A DNA stretch of 43,630 nucleotides, taken from the NCBI GenBank assembly GCA_004556655.1, contig SFGF01000027.1:1-43630 (forward strand). Reading direction: 5' to 3'. Source of the stretch: Lachnospiraceae bacterium (GTDB lineage: Bacteria; Bacillota; Clostridia; Lachnospirales; Lachnospiraceae). Below, in pieces: positions 1-7,830 of this stretch. Position numbers and translations under genes: made by a program. Numbering within the stretch: position 1 is the first letter of the stretch; each line of letters begins with the position of its first letter. The notes beneath the pieces are model-generated. The model saw only the letters and a program-made list of their open reading frames with translations. It was not told the origin of the DNA and did not search any database.

Positions 1-70
1 GTAAAACTATTATAATCCACGCAAATTAGAAGACTGTTTCAAATTAGCATGAAAATGCTAGTGTAATGTA

Positions 71-322
71 TCATTGATATTTAGTATATCTGTCACTTCT
101 GTTATTAGGTGACAGAGTATTGTTAACCGTTGCCATACAGACACAGTTTGTTTTAGCTGACTGTTCATGGGTAAGAATTTTGCCATGTGCCTCATCCAGA
201 TCAATGATAATCTGGCATCTGTTCCGGACTGTTTTTGTTGTTTCTTTTTTGCGCATAACGGATTTCAATATTTTAAGTTCATCATCCGTTAATGAGATCT
301 TGTATTTTTTAGGTCTTGCCAT
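71..322 (-). pseudogene. IS630-type transposase, N-terminal fragment
   Basis: The 83-residue reading frame begins MARPKKYKISLTDDE and continues with a helix-turn-helix region (KTVRNRCQIIIDLDEAHGK, then THEQSAK). This is how IS630-family transposases of gut Clostridia start. The family resemblance ends near residue 70, and the last residues look unrelated, so the catalytic DDE domain is missing and the protein cannot transpose. I chose the ATG at 322 because MARPKK is the usual family start; an upstream ATG adds four residues. The fragment sits against the broken 5' end of the ABC transporter gene on the other strand, suggesting that this insertion, or a later deletion, truncated that gene. 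Confidence 0.65.
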
Positions 323-369
323 AAGAATCACCACCGTTTCTTTTTGTATATCACGAAACGCCTTGGTAA

Positions 370-864
370 ACCAGTAATATTGTCTCTAGAAGTGATGCGC
401 AGGGAGAGTGTCGAGCAAATATAGGAGATATTGTCAGTTATATTCCTCAGATAGTGTTTTTAAATGGAGAGACAGTAAAAAATAATGTTGCTTTTTTTGT
501 AGAAGAGAGTGAAATTGATGAAAAACGAATAGAAAATTGTTTGAAACATGCACAGATATGGGATGAAGTTTCCCAAATGCCTAAGGGAATAAATACAGTT
601 ATTGGTGAAAATGGCTCTGTTATATCAGGAGGACAGAGGCAAAGAATTGCTTTGGCACGTGCTTTATATAAGGAGTTTGAAATTTTGATTATGGATGAGG
701 CGACGGCAGCGTTAGATATGGAAACAGAGAAAGCTGTGATTGATTCAATTCGTCAGGTAAAAGGAAATAAAACATTATTGATGGTTACTCATCATATGAG
801 CCTTGCTAATGAGTGTGATCTATTATATAAAATTGAGCAGCAAAAAATTATTAGGGTACGTTGA
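370..864 (+). pseudogene. ABC exporter ATP-binding domain, 5'-truncated
   Basis: The frame is open from 370 and encodes the C-terminal half of an ABC nucleotide-binding domain. Visible are a Q-loop-like stretch (YIPQIVFLNGETVKNN), the ABC signature (ISGGQRQRIALARALYK), Walker B with catalytic Glu (ILIMDEATAALD) and the H-loop (MVTHHMS). Walker A and all membrane segments are missing, so the product cannot bind ATP normally or export anything. The first ATG in frame is at 454, inside the domain, and has no convincing ribosome site. The divergence from Q-loop to D-loop fits fused permease-ATPase exporters found in polysaccharide or peptide export loci. The following glycan genes suggest a lost surface-polymer exporter. 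Confidence 0.8.
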
Positions 865-910
865 TTTTTGTTTTGATCTCATATATTCAGTTGATAAATG
901 AGGTGATGTT

Positions 911-3121
911 ATGGGAATAAAATTATTTAATAATAAATCGGATTGTTGTGGTTGTGGGGCATGCGAAGCAATATGTCCAAACCATGCAATCGAGATGGTT
1001 TTTGATAAAGAGGGATTTTTATATCCGAAAATTGACGAAAAGAATTGTGTCAATTGTAATCAATGCATGAGGGTGTGCCCGTATAAAGAATATGATACAG
1101 TTAAAAAGAAAAATCATTATTATGGTGTCAGAAATAAAGACGATGAAATTCGCCTAAAGAGTTCATCTGGTGGAATGTTTTCTTTACTTGCCAAATTTAT
1201 TATTGAAAAATCGGGAGTTGTATTTGCAGCAGGATATGATTCTTATATGCGAGTTGTACATAAAAAAATTGATAGATTTGAGGATTTAGATAAGGTAAGA
1301 CAGACTAAATATGTACAAAGTCATATGAATACTGTTTATCAGCAAATTAAGAAGTTATTAAAAGAAGAAAGATGGGTATTATTTGTTGGAACACCATGTC
1401 AAACAGAAGGACTTTACAAATATTTGAATGGAGAGTATGAAAAGTTGCTCATTGTAGATTTAGTGTGCTATGGAGTATCGTCTCCTGGAATTTGGCAAAA
1501 ATATATGCGTTATTTAAGTCGTCAATATAAAGGACAGATTGTAAATTTTAATTTTCGTGATAAAAGGAATAAAGATAATGGCCATAGTATTTCATGGATA
1601 AATAGAAAAGGTGAAATGGTATATTCGTTGTATGATGATTTATACTGTCAGTTGTATTTTCGTAATTTGATTATTAGGCCATCTTGTCATAAATGTCCAT
1701 TTTGTACAGTACACAGAAACAGTGATTTTACAATTGGAGATTTTTGGGGAATAGAGCATATTAAACCAGAGATGGATGATGGAATGGGAACATCTTTGGT
1801 TATTACGCATTCAGAAAAAGCAGAAATGATATGGAAATTCATTCAAAATAAGTGTGTTTATTTTTCATGTGAAGAAAAAGATGTTTTACAGCCAAGATTA
1901 ATTGAGCCAACAAAACGTTCTGAAAAAAGAAGTTTATTTATGAAAATACAAAGCTACCTTCCGTTTTCATTGATCGCTTTTATATTTAGAAAATCTAAAT
2001 TTAGAAGGCAAAAAATGGAAAAGAAAATTGGCATTTTAACTTTTCATTGTTCGGATAATTGTGGGGCAATGTTACAGGCATATGGTTTAAAAACATGGTT
2101 GTGTAGTCATGGAAAAAATGCAGAGATAGTCAATTATATTCCATTGTCTTTAATATCTCGTCATTGGCTGATTCCAATATATTTATGGCCAGGATGTGGA
2201 AAGAAAAATATTCTTCGTATGGCACTAAAAGGTTTTTATGGCAATATAACAAGTGGAAACAAATATTGGAAGCAAAGACATAATATGAAATGTTTTAGAA
2301 GAAAATATTTAACAGATAATCATCCAAAATTTTTGGTCCGCCAGATGCGTGCATGTCCGTATGAAACTTATATTGTCGGAAGTGATCAAATCTGGAGTCC
2401 AGATATCACAAATGGATTAAAACCGGTTTATTTCGGAGCGTTTGAAAGCAGAAAGAAGCAAAAAGTCATCGCTTATGCAGCAAGTATGGGAAATAATGCA
2501 CTTGTATCGCATTATGATAACACGTTTAAAAAATTGCTTCAACATGTTGATGTTATTTCGCTTCGAGAAGAAGGAGCACAACCATATATTGAAAAATTTG
2601 GAAGAAACGCTAATGTTGTATTGGATCCGGTTTTTTTACTTGGAAAAGAAAAATGGCACGAAATAGAAATATTACCAAAAGAGGAACATTATATATTAGT
2701 TTATGCTACAGAGCCTAATGCTGATATGTATCAATTTGCTTTTTTATTGGCAAAGAAAAAAAAGAAACAGGTCTATTTCATGAAACCTTATGATAGATTA
2801 AAAATAGACGGAATGAGGGAAATAAATACAATTGGGCCTGCAGAATTTTTAGGATATGTGGATAAAGCCGATTATGTTATTACGAATTCTTTTCATGTAA
2901 CTGCATTTAGTATTATCTTTCAAAAGTCATTTTTAGTGTTCTTACATAAAACAAAGGGATTGAGATTGTTAAGTGTACTCAAACTGCATGGATTGGAAGA
3001 TAGAATTTGGAAAAATGGTAAAGAAGGGCAAATTGATGATGTGATTGACTGGGATACTGTGATGAAGAAAAACCAAAGACAAAAAGAAAAAGCGGAAAAA
3101 TATTTGCGAGACCATGTTTAA
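911..3121 (+). CDS. Ferredoxin/FrhB domain fused to polysaccharide pyruvyl transferase
   Basis: This 736-residue protein has two enzymes in one chain. Residues ~10-60 carry two 4Fe-4S motifs (CCGCGACEAICP and CVNCNQCMRVCP). Residues ~75-360 match the coenzyme F420 hydrogenase/dehydrogenase beta-subunit (FrhB) family, including a second Cys cluster (CHKCPFC) and FTIGDFWG. From about residue 369 the chain is a polysaccharide pyruvyl transferase domain (GILTFHCSDNCGAMLQAYG; YIVGSDQIWSPD; ADYVITNSFHVTAFS). The start ATG follows GAGGTGA. In surface-glycan loci both families often occur side by side; pyruvyl transferases add ketal pyruvate to sugars, while the redox role of the FrhB part is not established. 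An internal ATG at 2015 with AGAAGG six bases upstream could also give the transferase alone. Confidence 0.88.
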   Translation: MGIKLFNNKSDCCGCGACEAICPNHAIEMVFDKEGFLYPKIDEKNCVNCNQCMRVCPYKEYDTVKKKNHYYGVRNKDDEIRLKSSSGGMFSLLAKFIIEKSGVVFAAGYDSYMRVVHKKIDRFEDLDKVRQTKYVQSHMNTVYQQIKKLLKEERWVLFVGTPCQTEGLYKYLNGEYEKLLIVDLVCYGVSSPGIWQKYMRYLSRQYKGQIVNFNFRDKRNKDNGHSISWINRKGEMVYSLYDDLYCQLYFRNLIIRPSCHKCPFCTVHRNSDFTIGDFWGIEHIKPEMDDGMGTSLVITHSEKAEMIWKFIQNKCVYFSCEEKDVLQPRLIEPTKRSEKRSLFMKIQSYLPFSLIAFIFRKSKFRRQKMEKKIGILTFHCSDNCGAMLQAYGLKTWLCSHGKNAEIVNYIPLSLISRHWLIPIYLWPGCGKKNILRMALKGFYGNITSGNKYWKQRHNMKCFRRKYLTDNHPKFLVRQMRACPYETYIVGSDQIWSPDITNGLKPVYFGAFESRKKQKVIAYAASMGNNALVSHYDNTFKKLLQHVDVISLREEGAQPYIEKFGRNANVVLDPVFLLGKEKWHEIEILPKEEHYILVYATEPNADMYQFAFLLAKKKKKQVYFMKPYDRLKIDGMREINTIGPAEFLGYVDKADYVITNSFHVTAFSIIFQKSFLVFLHKTKGLRLLSVLKLHGLEDRIWKNGKEGQIDDVIDWDTVMKKNQRQKEKAEKYLRDHV

Positions 3122-3145
3122 ATTGCTAAAGAAAAGGATGAGTCA

Positions 3146-4185
3146 ATGAGCAAAGAATCAAGAAAAATTGTAAAGGGAAGAGTTTCTGTTGTTACACCAG
3201 TATATAATGGAGAACAGTTTTTAAAAAGATTTCTGGATTCATTATTGTCACAGACATATATGGATATGGAAGTTATTCTTGTTGATGATGGTTCAAGTGA
3301 CCACACATTGGATATAGCCAAGTCATATACAGATGCTTTTTGTCACAAAGGATATCCTTTTAAAATTATTCAAGCAAAACATAAGAATGCATCTGCAGCA
3401 ATTAATCAGGGATTGCCGTATGTTACAGGTGAGTATTTGATCTGGCCAGATAGCGATGATGTTTTGAAGCATGAATCTGTAGAGAAACGTGTTCATTTTT
3501 TACAAAATCATCTAACATACAACTGTGTCAGATCAATTGCTTATTATTTTGAAGATAAAACAGGTAAGTTGACACGTCCAGATGAACAAAAGGGAAGTTT
3601 TATAAAAGAAGAACTGTTTTGGGATGTGCTGGAGTCAAAAACTTTTGTTTGTTGTGGATGTTACATGCTAAAAACGGAGATTTTTTTCAGATTTATCCCC
3701 AAAAAAAGATACCTGAGTACGATGTGGGGCAGAACTTCCAAATGCTTTTACCTTATTTATATTTTAATAAATGTTATACAATACCAGAAGAGCTATATGG
3801 GGTATCTGTAAGAAGTGGTAGTCATTCTAGAACACCTTTGACAAAAAAACAGGAAACAATAAAATTTCAAAACTATGAAAAATTAGTAGATGAGATTTCT
3901 AATATCTGTCATTTGAATATAGAAGAAAGAAAACGTATTTATCTTTGGAAACTAGAGAGAAGATATTGGTTAGCTAAAAAATATGATGATAAAAAGTTAG
4001 CACTATCGTGCATATACCACCTGTTTCAAGAAAAGAAAATAGGATTTGTACAATTGGTGAAACGAACAATCTGGCTGTATGTGGATAATAAATGGCTTAA
4101 AAACATTCTTTATCGTTGTAATTTGTATCAGCATATTTTAAACGATAAGATTCATTTTTTGATAAAAACAAATAAAACAGGTTAG
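3146..4185 (+). pseudogene. Family 2 glycosyltransferase, frameshifted
   Basis: The N-terminal part is a clear GT-A fold glycosyltransferase: VSVVTPVYNGEQFLKRFLDS, then DDGSSD, then the metal-binding PDSDD. It would transfer a sugar from a nucleotide-sugar to a growing surface polysaccharide. The first frame (3146-3811) loses family resemblance after residue ~180. The correct continuation (QIYPQKKIPEYDVGQNFQ and onward to 4185) is in the -1 frame. The shift is at a run of seven T (3681-3687) read ATT TTT TTC. One extra T, or ribosome slippage on T_TTT_TTC, would join the halves into a protein of about 346 residues. Its start follows AAAGGATGAG. It may be a pseudogene, a phase-variable gene, a programmed frameshift or a sequencing error. 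Confidence 0.8.
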
Positions 4186-4188
4186 AAG

Positions 4189-4216
4189 ATATGTTATTTG
4201 AAGTAGCATATTTTTT
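4189..4216 (+). terminator. Rho-independent terminator after the glycosyltransferase
   Basis: ATATGTTA pairs with TAGCATAT (one G-T pair) around a seven-base loop, followed directly by six T. It begins four bases after the stop codon of the glycosyltransferase and ends the polysaccharide gene block. Confidence 0.7.
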
Positions 4217-4549
4217 AACTTGTTTATCATTTCTTTTATACACATTTTGATATTGTTCTTGTGTAGTAAGGCAAGTAGTCACTGTATGATAGGTATTGAT
4301 GTGTTTTTTGCAAGCCTTTTTTGCATAAAGTTGCAAAAAGTTTTTGTAGGTTGTTGCACCTACATTTTGTAGGTAATTGCAAGACCTCGACCGGCAGCTA
4401 TTCTGCCAGCCCCAAGCCATTGCAGATCATATTCAGTTGTTATAATACGAGGTACGGAAACGGAAGTTCCGAGTTTTCGTCCTCATGTGCATGTTCCCTG
4501 AAATAGTGGAACTCCTCATCGGCCACCTGTCCGGACTAACGGAGCCACC
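4217..4549. other. Non-coding stretch with short hairpins, probable rearrangement scar
   Basis: I recognise no gene here on either strand. The left half is AT-rich and includes GTAGGT / ACCTAC / GTAGGT repeats at about 4344-4373. The right half is more GC-rich with short hairpins (GGCAG..CTGCC near 4393; CGGAA..TTCCG near 4459). The change in composition and the abrupt start of a truncated LCP gene just downstream suggest joined fragments of different origin. Confidence 0.4.
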
Positions 4550-5095
4550 CCATTTGTTTTGGTATTAGATTACTTAGCCATAGCGGATGTAATCGATATT
4601 ATAGACAAAATAGGCGGTGTGGAGCTGACTCTTTCCAAAGATGAAGTAAGAGTTGCCAATAATTATATAAAAGAAATGTGTAACCTGAAAAACCTGAATC
4701 CCACAAGCTATTATTTTTTACAGGAAGGAACAAAAACATGTTCCGGTGTTCAGGCAGTTGCATATGCAAGGATCCGTTATGTAGGAAATGCGGATTATGA
4801 GCGTACAGAGCGTCAGAGAACTGTGCTGACGAAAATAATGGAAAAAATGAAAAGTATGAGTGTTGCGGAATTGTACACATTTGCAGAAGAGGTTCTTCCT
4901 TTGGTGACACATAATATTCCGGAAGATGAGATGTGGAGCCTTTTGGCAAAAGCCCCTTCTCTGTTCCAGTATGATCTTGTGAAAGATAGAATTCCTTATG
5001 ATAACATGTATAAAGTAATCTATGTGAAAAAACAGGATATGCTCGTGCCGGATTGGGAAGCAACGATTGCAAAACTGAAAGAGACCTTATATTAA
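4550..5095 (+). pseudogene. LytR-CpsA-Psr (LCP) family protein, 5'-truncated
   Basis: The reading frame encodes the C-terminal half of an LCP domain: YLAIADVIDIIDKIGGVEL, AYARIRY and ERTERQRTVLTKIMEKM. In intact members the Arg-rich segments bind the pyrophosphate of a lipid-linked glycan, and the enzyme moves it to peptidoglycan at the outer face of the membrane. The membrane anchor and the first ~150-200 residues of the domain are missing. Upstream the frame is open only to 4502, with residues unlike LCP proteins, so the break lies near 4550. The only early start would be a TTG at 4559 without a ribosome site. Its position next to glycan genes fits attachment of surface polysaccharide to the wall. 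Confidence 0.8.
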
Positions 5096-5116
5096 CATTT
5101 AATAGGCCGATCCCTG

Positions 5117-5145
5117 TTGAAATTCCCTGCTGTATTTTTTATAAT
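5117..5145 (+). promoter_or_regulatory. Sigma-A type promoter for the Rpn-like gene
   Basis: TTGAAA and TATAAT are separated by 17 bases. The -10 ends about 46 bases upstream of the ATG at 5192, which also has a strong TAGGAGG ribosome site. Confidence 0.65.
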
Positions 5146-5191
5146 GACTATATGGAATTCCTCCGTATAAGAAAATAATAGGAGGAAAAAA

Positions 5192-5830
5192 ATGGCACAA
5201 CGTAAGAAATTGCAGGAACTGGGAAAGAGGAGCCGATATTATCATAGTCAGATTGATATGGAGCTTCTGCTTACCGGAAGTGACTATGCACAGCTGCCGG
5301 ATTCGTATGTAATCTTTCTATGTGATTTTGACCCATTTTATAAGAAGAAATACCGGTACACTTTTGAAATGCATTGCAGGGAAGATGGGACGATTTCTCT
5401 GGAAGACGGGAATCATACATTATTCTTAAGTACCTGCGGAGAAAATGAATCCGAGATGTCAGAAGGCCTGGTAAAGTTTATGAAATATGTAAAAGCGGGG
5501 AACACAGAAAGTGCAGAAGAATATGAAGATGCCTTTGTAAACCGTATCCGGGAAGCAGTCCGAAATGTAAAAGCCAGCCGGGAAATGGAGGAACGCTATA
5601 TGTTGTTGGAAGAGTTGATCAAAGATGAAAGAGAACAGAGTAGGATTGAAGGTAAAATCGAGGGTATTCAACAGGCTCTGTTAAAGATCTTATCAAAAAC
5701 AGAAGAAGTGCCGGAAAAAGTCAGAGATATAATCCTGAAAGAAGAGAACCAGGATATACTGGATGGATATCTGGACAAGGCATTATCATCGGAAACATGT
5801 GAGCAGTTTCTGGAAATGATCGAAAAATAA
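5192..5830 (+). CDS. Rpn / PD-(D/E)XK transposase-like family protein, N-terminal deletion
   Basis: The 212-residue product matches the middle and C-terminal part of the 'Rpn family recombination-promoting nuclease/putative transposase' proteins (PDDEXK_2 type) common in gut Clostridia: LGKRSRYYHSQIDMELL, SYVIFLCDFDPF, YTFEMHCRE, then a charged helical tail. Intact relatives have roughly 75-90 more residues in front, including the nuclease core with its acidic residues and the E-x-Q strand. Here that part is missing, and MAQ plus a perfect ribosome site (AGGAGG) runs straight into RKKLQELGKRSR. The gene is therefore probably expressed but should lack nuclease activity. It could be decaying, or a regulatory remnant. 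Confidence 0.75.
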   Translation: MAQRKKLQELGKRSRYYHSQIDMELLLTGSDYAQLPDSYVIFLCDFDPFYKKKYRYTFEMHCREDGTISLEDGNHTLFLSTCGENESEMSEGLVKFMKYVKAGNTESAEEYEDAFVNRIREAVRNVKASREMEERYMLLEELIKDEREQSRIEGKIEGIQQALLKILSKTEEVPEKVRDIILKEENQDILDGYLDKALSSETCEQFLEMIEK

Positions 5831-6012
5831 GGAATCTTTTGTTTCAAGTCTCAGAAAGAAGTGAAAATCTGATCTTATTGGTACCATAGGATATGGTCCA
5901 GTCTTAGAAACGTCATTGCCTAATCTGGCATTTTTAGAAATGAAAAGCGGAGGAATTCTATAACATTCCAAAGATAAATGAATATATAAAAAACCACTCT
6001 ACTTTCCGTAGG

Positions 6013-6041
6013 TTGTAAAAACATCTTTCTACACTTATGAT
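6013..6041 (+). promoter_or_regulatory. Promoter of the HTH/superoxide-reductase-like gene
   Basis: TTGTAA and TATGAT with a 17-base spacer, followed by AGGAGG and the ATG at 6065. The 5' leader is short. Confidence 0.55.
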
Positions 6042-6064
6042 ATTTGCATAGGAGGTATGAAAGA

Positions 6065-6649
6065 ATGAATCAATATGTTACGGGAGCTGTGATCAAAGAG
6101 CTGCGAGAAAAGAATCATTTGACACAGTCGGAACTTGCCGAGAAACTTTGCGTTTCAGACAAAACTATTTCAAAATGGGAAACTGCGAAAGGGTATCCGG
6201 ACATTTCCTTATTGGAAACCATAGCCAATGTCTTTGGTATATCAATAGCTGAACTTATATCCGGAAATACAGTCAGTAATGTAAATGTGTCAGCAAATAT
6301 GCTGCGTTCAAAGTTTTATGTATGTCCTGTCTGTGGAAATATCGTCCACACGATGGGGGAAGCAGTAATTCATTGTCATGGAGTGTTGCTTACTCCCTTC
6401 CAGGCAGAGGAAACAGATAAAAATCATAAAGTTTTTATTGAAAGAGTTGAAGATGAGTATTATGTACGTATAGAGCATGATATGACAAAAAAGCACTATA
6501 TTTCTTTTGTTGCAGCACTTTCTTCGGATAGGATTCAGATGGTGAAACTCTATCCGGAGGGCAATCCGGAAGCAAGATTTATGATAAATGGGGTAAAGAA
6601 AATATTCTTTTATTGCAATAAGGATGGCTTGTATTTTGAGAAAATTTGA
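6065..6649 (+). CDS. Xre-type HTH regulator fused to a superoxide-reductase-like domain
   Basis: Residues ~5-65 of 194 form a Xre/Cro helix-turn-helix (LREKNHLTQSELAEKLCVS, then KTISKWETAKGYPDISLLE). Residues ~85-194 resemble desulfoferrodoxin/superoxide reductase: a CPVCGN motif, HDMTKKHYISF, VKLYPEGNPEARF and FFYCNKDGLYF. Superoxide reductases bind iron through four His and one Cys in a C-x-x-H segment. Here the last position reads C-N-K-D, so the usual His is lost, and enzyme activity is doubtful. A redox- or metal-sensing regulator is a reasonable inference. The ATG at 6065 is chosen because AGGAGG lies 9 bases upstream; an upstream TTG would place that ribosome site inside the gene. It converges on the sodC end of the cotJ operon. 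Confidence 0.8.
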   Translation: MNQYVTGAVIKELREKNHLTQSELAEKLCVSDKTISKWETAKGYPDISLLETIANVFGISIAELISGNTVSNVNVSANMLRSKFYVCPVCGNIVHTMGEAVIHCHGVLLTPFQAEETDKNHKVFIERVEDEYYVRIEHDMTKKHYISFVAALSSDRIQMVKLYPEGNPEARFMINGVKKIFFYCNKDGLYFEKI

Positions 6650-6693
6650 TTACTGACGGACAATGAAAAGTAAATCACGGAGAATGCAGATAA

Positions 6694-6724
6694 GGGCAGG
6701 AAAATTAACATCTCCTGCCCTTTA
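6694..6724. terminator. Terminator hairpin between convergent genes
   Basis: GGGCAGGA and TCCTGCCC form an 8-bp stem with an 11-base loop, followed by TTTA. It lies between the HTH gene (+) and the sodC end of the cotJ operon (-) and could serve both strands. Confidence 0.65.
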
Positions 6725-6736
6725 TAGCTTTTGGAT

Positions 6737-7240
6737 TTATCGGTTCATTTTGTTCAGCTGAATCTCGCCGCAGGCGATCTTCTCACCGGAATTTCCGGAT
6801 GGCTGACTGTGAAAATCATCCGGCTTATTGTGGACAACAACTGTGTGGCCCACAACTTCATCAGGATGAAAGCGGTCTGTATAAAAGATCAGCAGTGCCT
6901 TGCCATGATTGACAAAGAGAGGCGGCATATCTCCTGCGTGATTGGGATGTTCACAGTTTCCGGGATTGTAGTGGAGTCCTGTTTTCCCAAAGGGGTCACT
7001 GTCTGACGGCAGGCAGCGATTTCCGGCATGAATATGAAATCCCAGGATCACATCCTGACAGGGAGCTTCCGATTGGGGCAGTTCTTCTATTTCCGCAACT
7101 ACCAAAGTACCATCCCAAAGCGGATAGAAATATACGCTTCCTTTGATTTCCGGATAACTTCCGCTGCCATGAATAAAAGCATACGATTCCGGTACCATTT
7201 CCATAATTGTACTAAGGGCATCATATAATTTCTGATTCAT
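6737..7240 (-). CDS. Cu/Zn-type superoxide dismutase family protein
   Basis: The 167-residue protein has the Cu/Zn SOD pattern: GFHIHAGNRC (two copper His), HYNPGNCEHPNHAGDMPPL (bridging and zinc His, zinc Asp), VVVHNKPDDF (copper His) and QPSGNSGEKIACG. It would convert superoxide to oxygen and peroxide. The Arg that normally guides substrate in the GxRxACG region appears as Lys here. No signal peptide is visible, unusual for bacterial SodC but suited to a protein made in the mother cell and placed in the spore coat. Its ATG overlaps the cotJC stop by four bases, so it is translationally coupled to the catalase, which would remove the peroxide. The element interrupting cotJC should also disturb its transcription. 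Confidence 0.88.
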   Translation of the reverse strand: MNQKLYDALSTIMEMVPESYAFIHGSGSYPEIKGSVYFYPLWDGTLVVAEIEELPQSEAPCQDVILGFHIHAGNRCLPSDSDPFGKTGLHYNPGNCEHPNHAGDMPPLFVNHGKALLIFYTDRFHPDEVVGHTVVVHNKPDDFHSQPSGNSGEKIACGEIQLNKMNR

Positions 7241-7713
7241 GATTCGTCACACTCACATTCATTTTCGCATTCGCAGGGAGATCTTGTGACACCTGTGTCG
7301 TAACTCGGATTAAAGGCATAGAAGTTTTTGGAATTTAGTTGATCCTGCACAGATTGAAGCGCTTCTCCAAAACGCTGGAAATGAACGATTTCCCTTTGTC
7401 TGAGGAAACGGATCGGGTCTGCGATTTCCGGCATATCTTTTACGACACGCAGAATATTATCATATGTGCTTCGGGCTTTTTGCTCTGCAGCCAGACTTTC
7501 GAATAGATCCGTGATAGGGTCTCCTTTACTCTGAAATTCGCAGGCATTGAAAGGAATTCCGCCTGCAGCCTGTGGCCAGATACCTACCGTATGGTCGATA
7601 TAATACGCACTGAATCCGGAATTTTCAATTTCTTCCATCGTAAGATCAGCGGTCAGCTGATGAACAATCGTTGCCACCATTTCCAGGTGGGCCAGTTCTT
7701 CTGTGCCTACCAA
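7237..7713 (-). CDS. cotJC: Manganese catalase CotJC, C-terminal part (gene interrupted)
   Basis: This is the larger part of CotJC, a spore-coat dimanganese catalase: VGTEELAHLEM with two metal ligands (Glu, His), YYIDHTVGIWPQAAGG, SKGDPITDLFESLAAEQKAR and REIVHFQRFGEAL with further ligands, ending in a Cys/Glu-rich tail (CECENECECDES). The first 60-62 residues, with the first Glu ligand, are missing here and are found at 11,683-11,868 on the same strand. The join point is the CCTAC core at 7706-7710. The only start available in this position is a TTG created by the element border, so on its own the part should be inactive. It overlaps sodC downstream. Confidence 0.9.
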   Translation of the reverse strand: MVGTEELAHLEMVATIVHQLTADLTMEEIENSGFSAYYIDHTVGIWPQAAGGIPFNACEFQSKGDPITDLFESLAAEQKARSTYDNILRVVKDMPEIADPIRFLRQREIVHFQRFGEALQSVQDQLNSKNFYAFNPSYDTGVTRSPCECENECECDES

Positions 7714-7733
7714 TTATTCATTATTGCACACCC
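7706..7733. repeat. Left attachment site of the cotJC element
   Basis: CCTAC core (7706-7710) within the Val-Gly codons of cotJC, a 10-base spacer, then TTATTGCACACCC (7721-7733). The last sequence is the inverted partner of 11,658-11,670. Confidence 0.75.
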
Positions 7734-7830
7734 CTCCGCATATCCCCATAAAACAAGGCTTTTTCATAAGTCCTCCTTTGTTATTCCAATAATGTTTTGT
7801 TGCAGAACGTGGAATGTTATATATATAGAA

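Noticed and set aside
4344..4373. GTAGGT repeats as a possible replication iteron or CRISPR-like array
   Set aside because: Only three short, mixed-orientation copies with no regular spacing and no nearby rep or cas gene.
4097..4420. Minus-strand frame of 107 codons over the end of the glycosyltransferase and beyond
   Set aside because: No family resemblance, no ribosome site, overlaps a terminator and the glycosyltransferase.
5831..6012. Short frame ending LPNLAFLEMKSGGIL upstream of the HTH gene
   Set aside because: Too short and without start or ribosome site; may be debris but cannot be supported.
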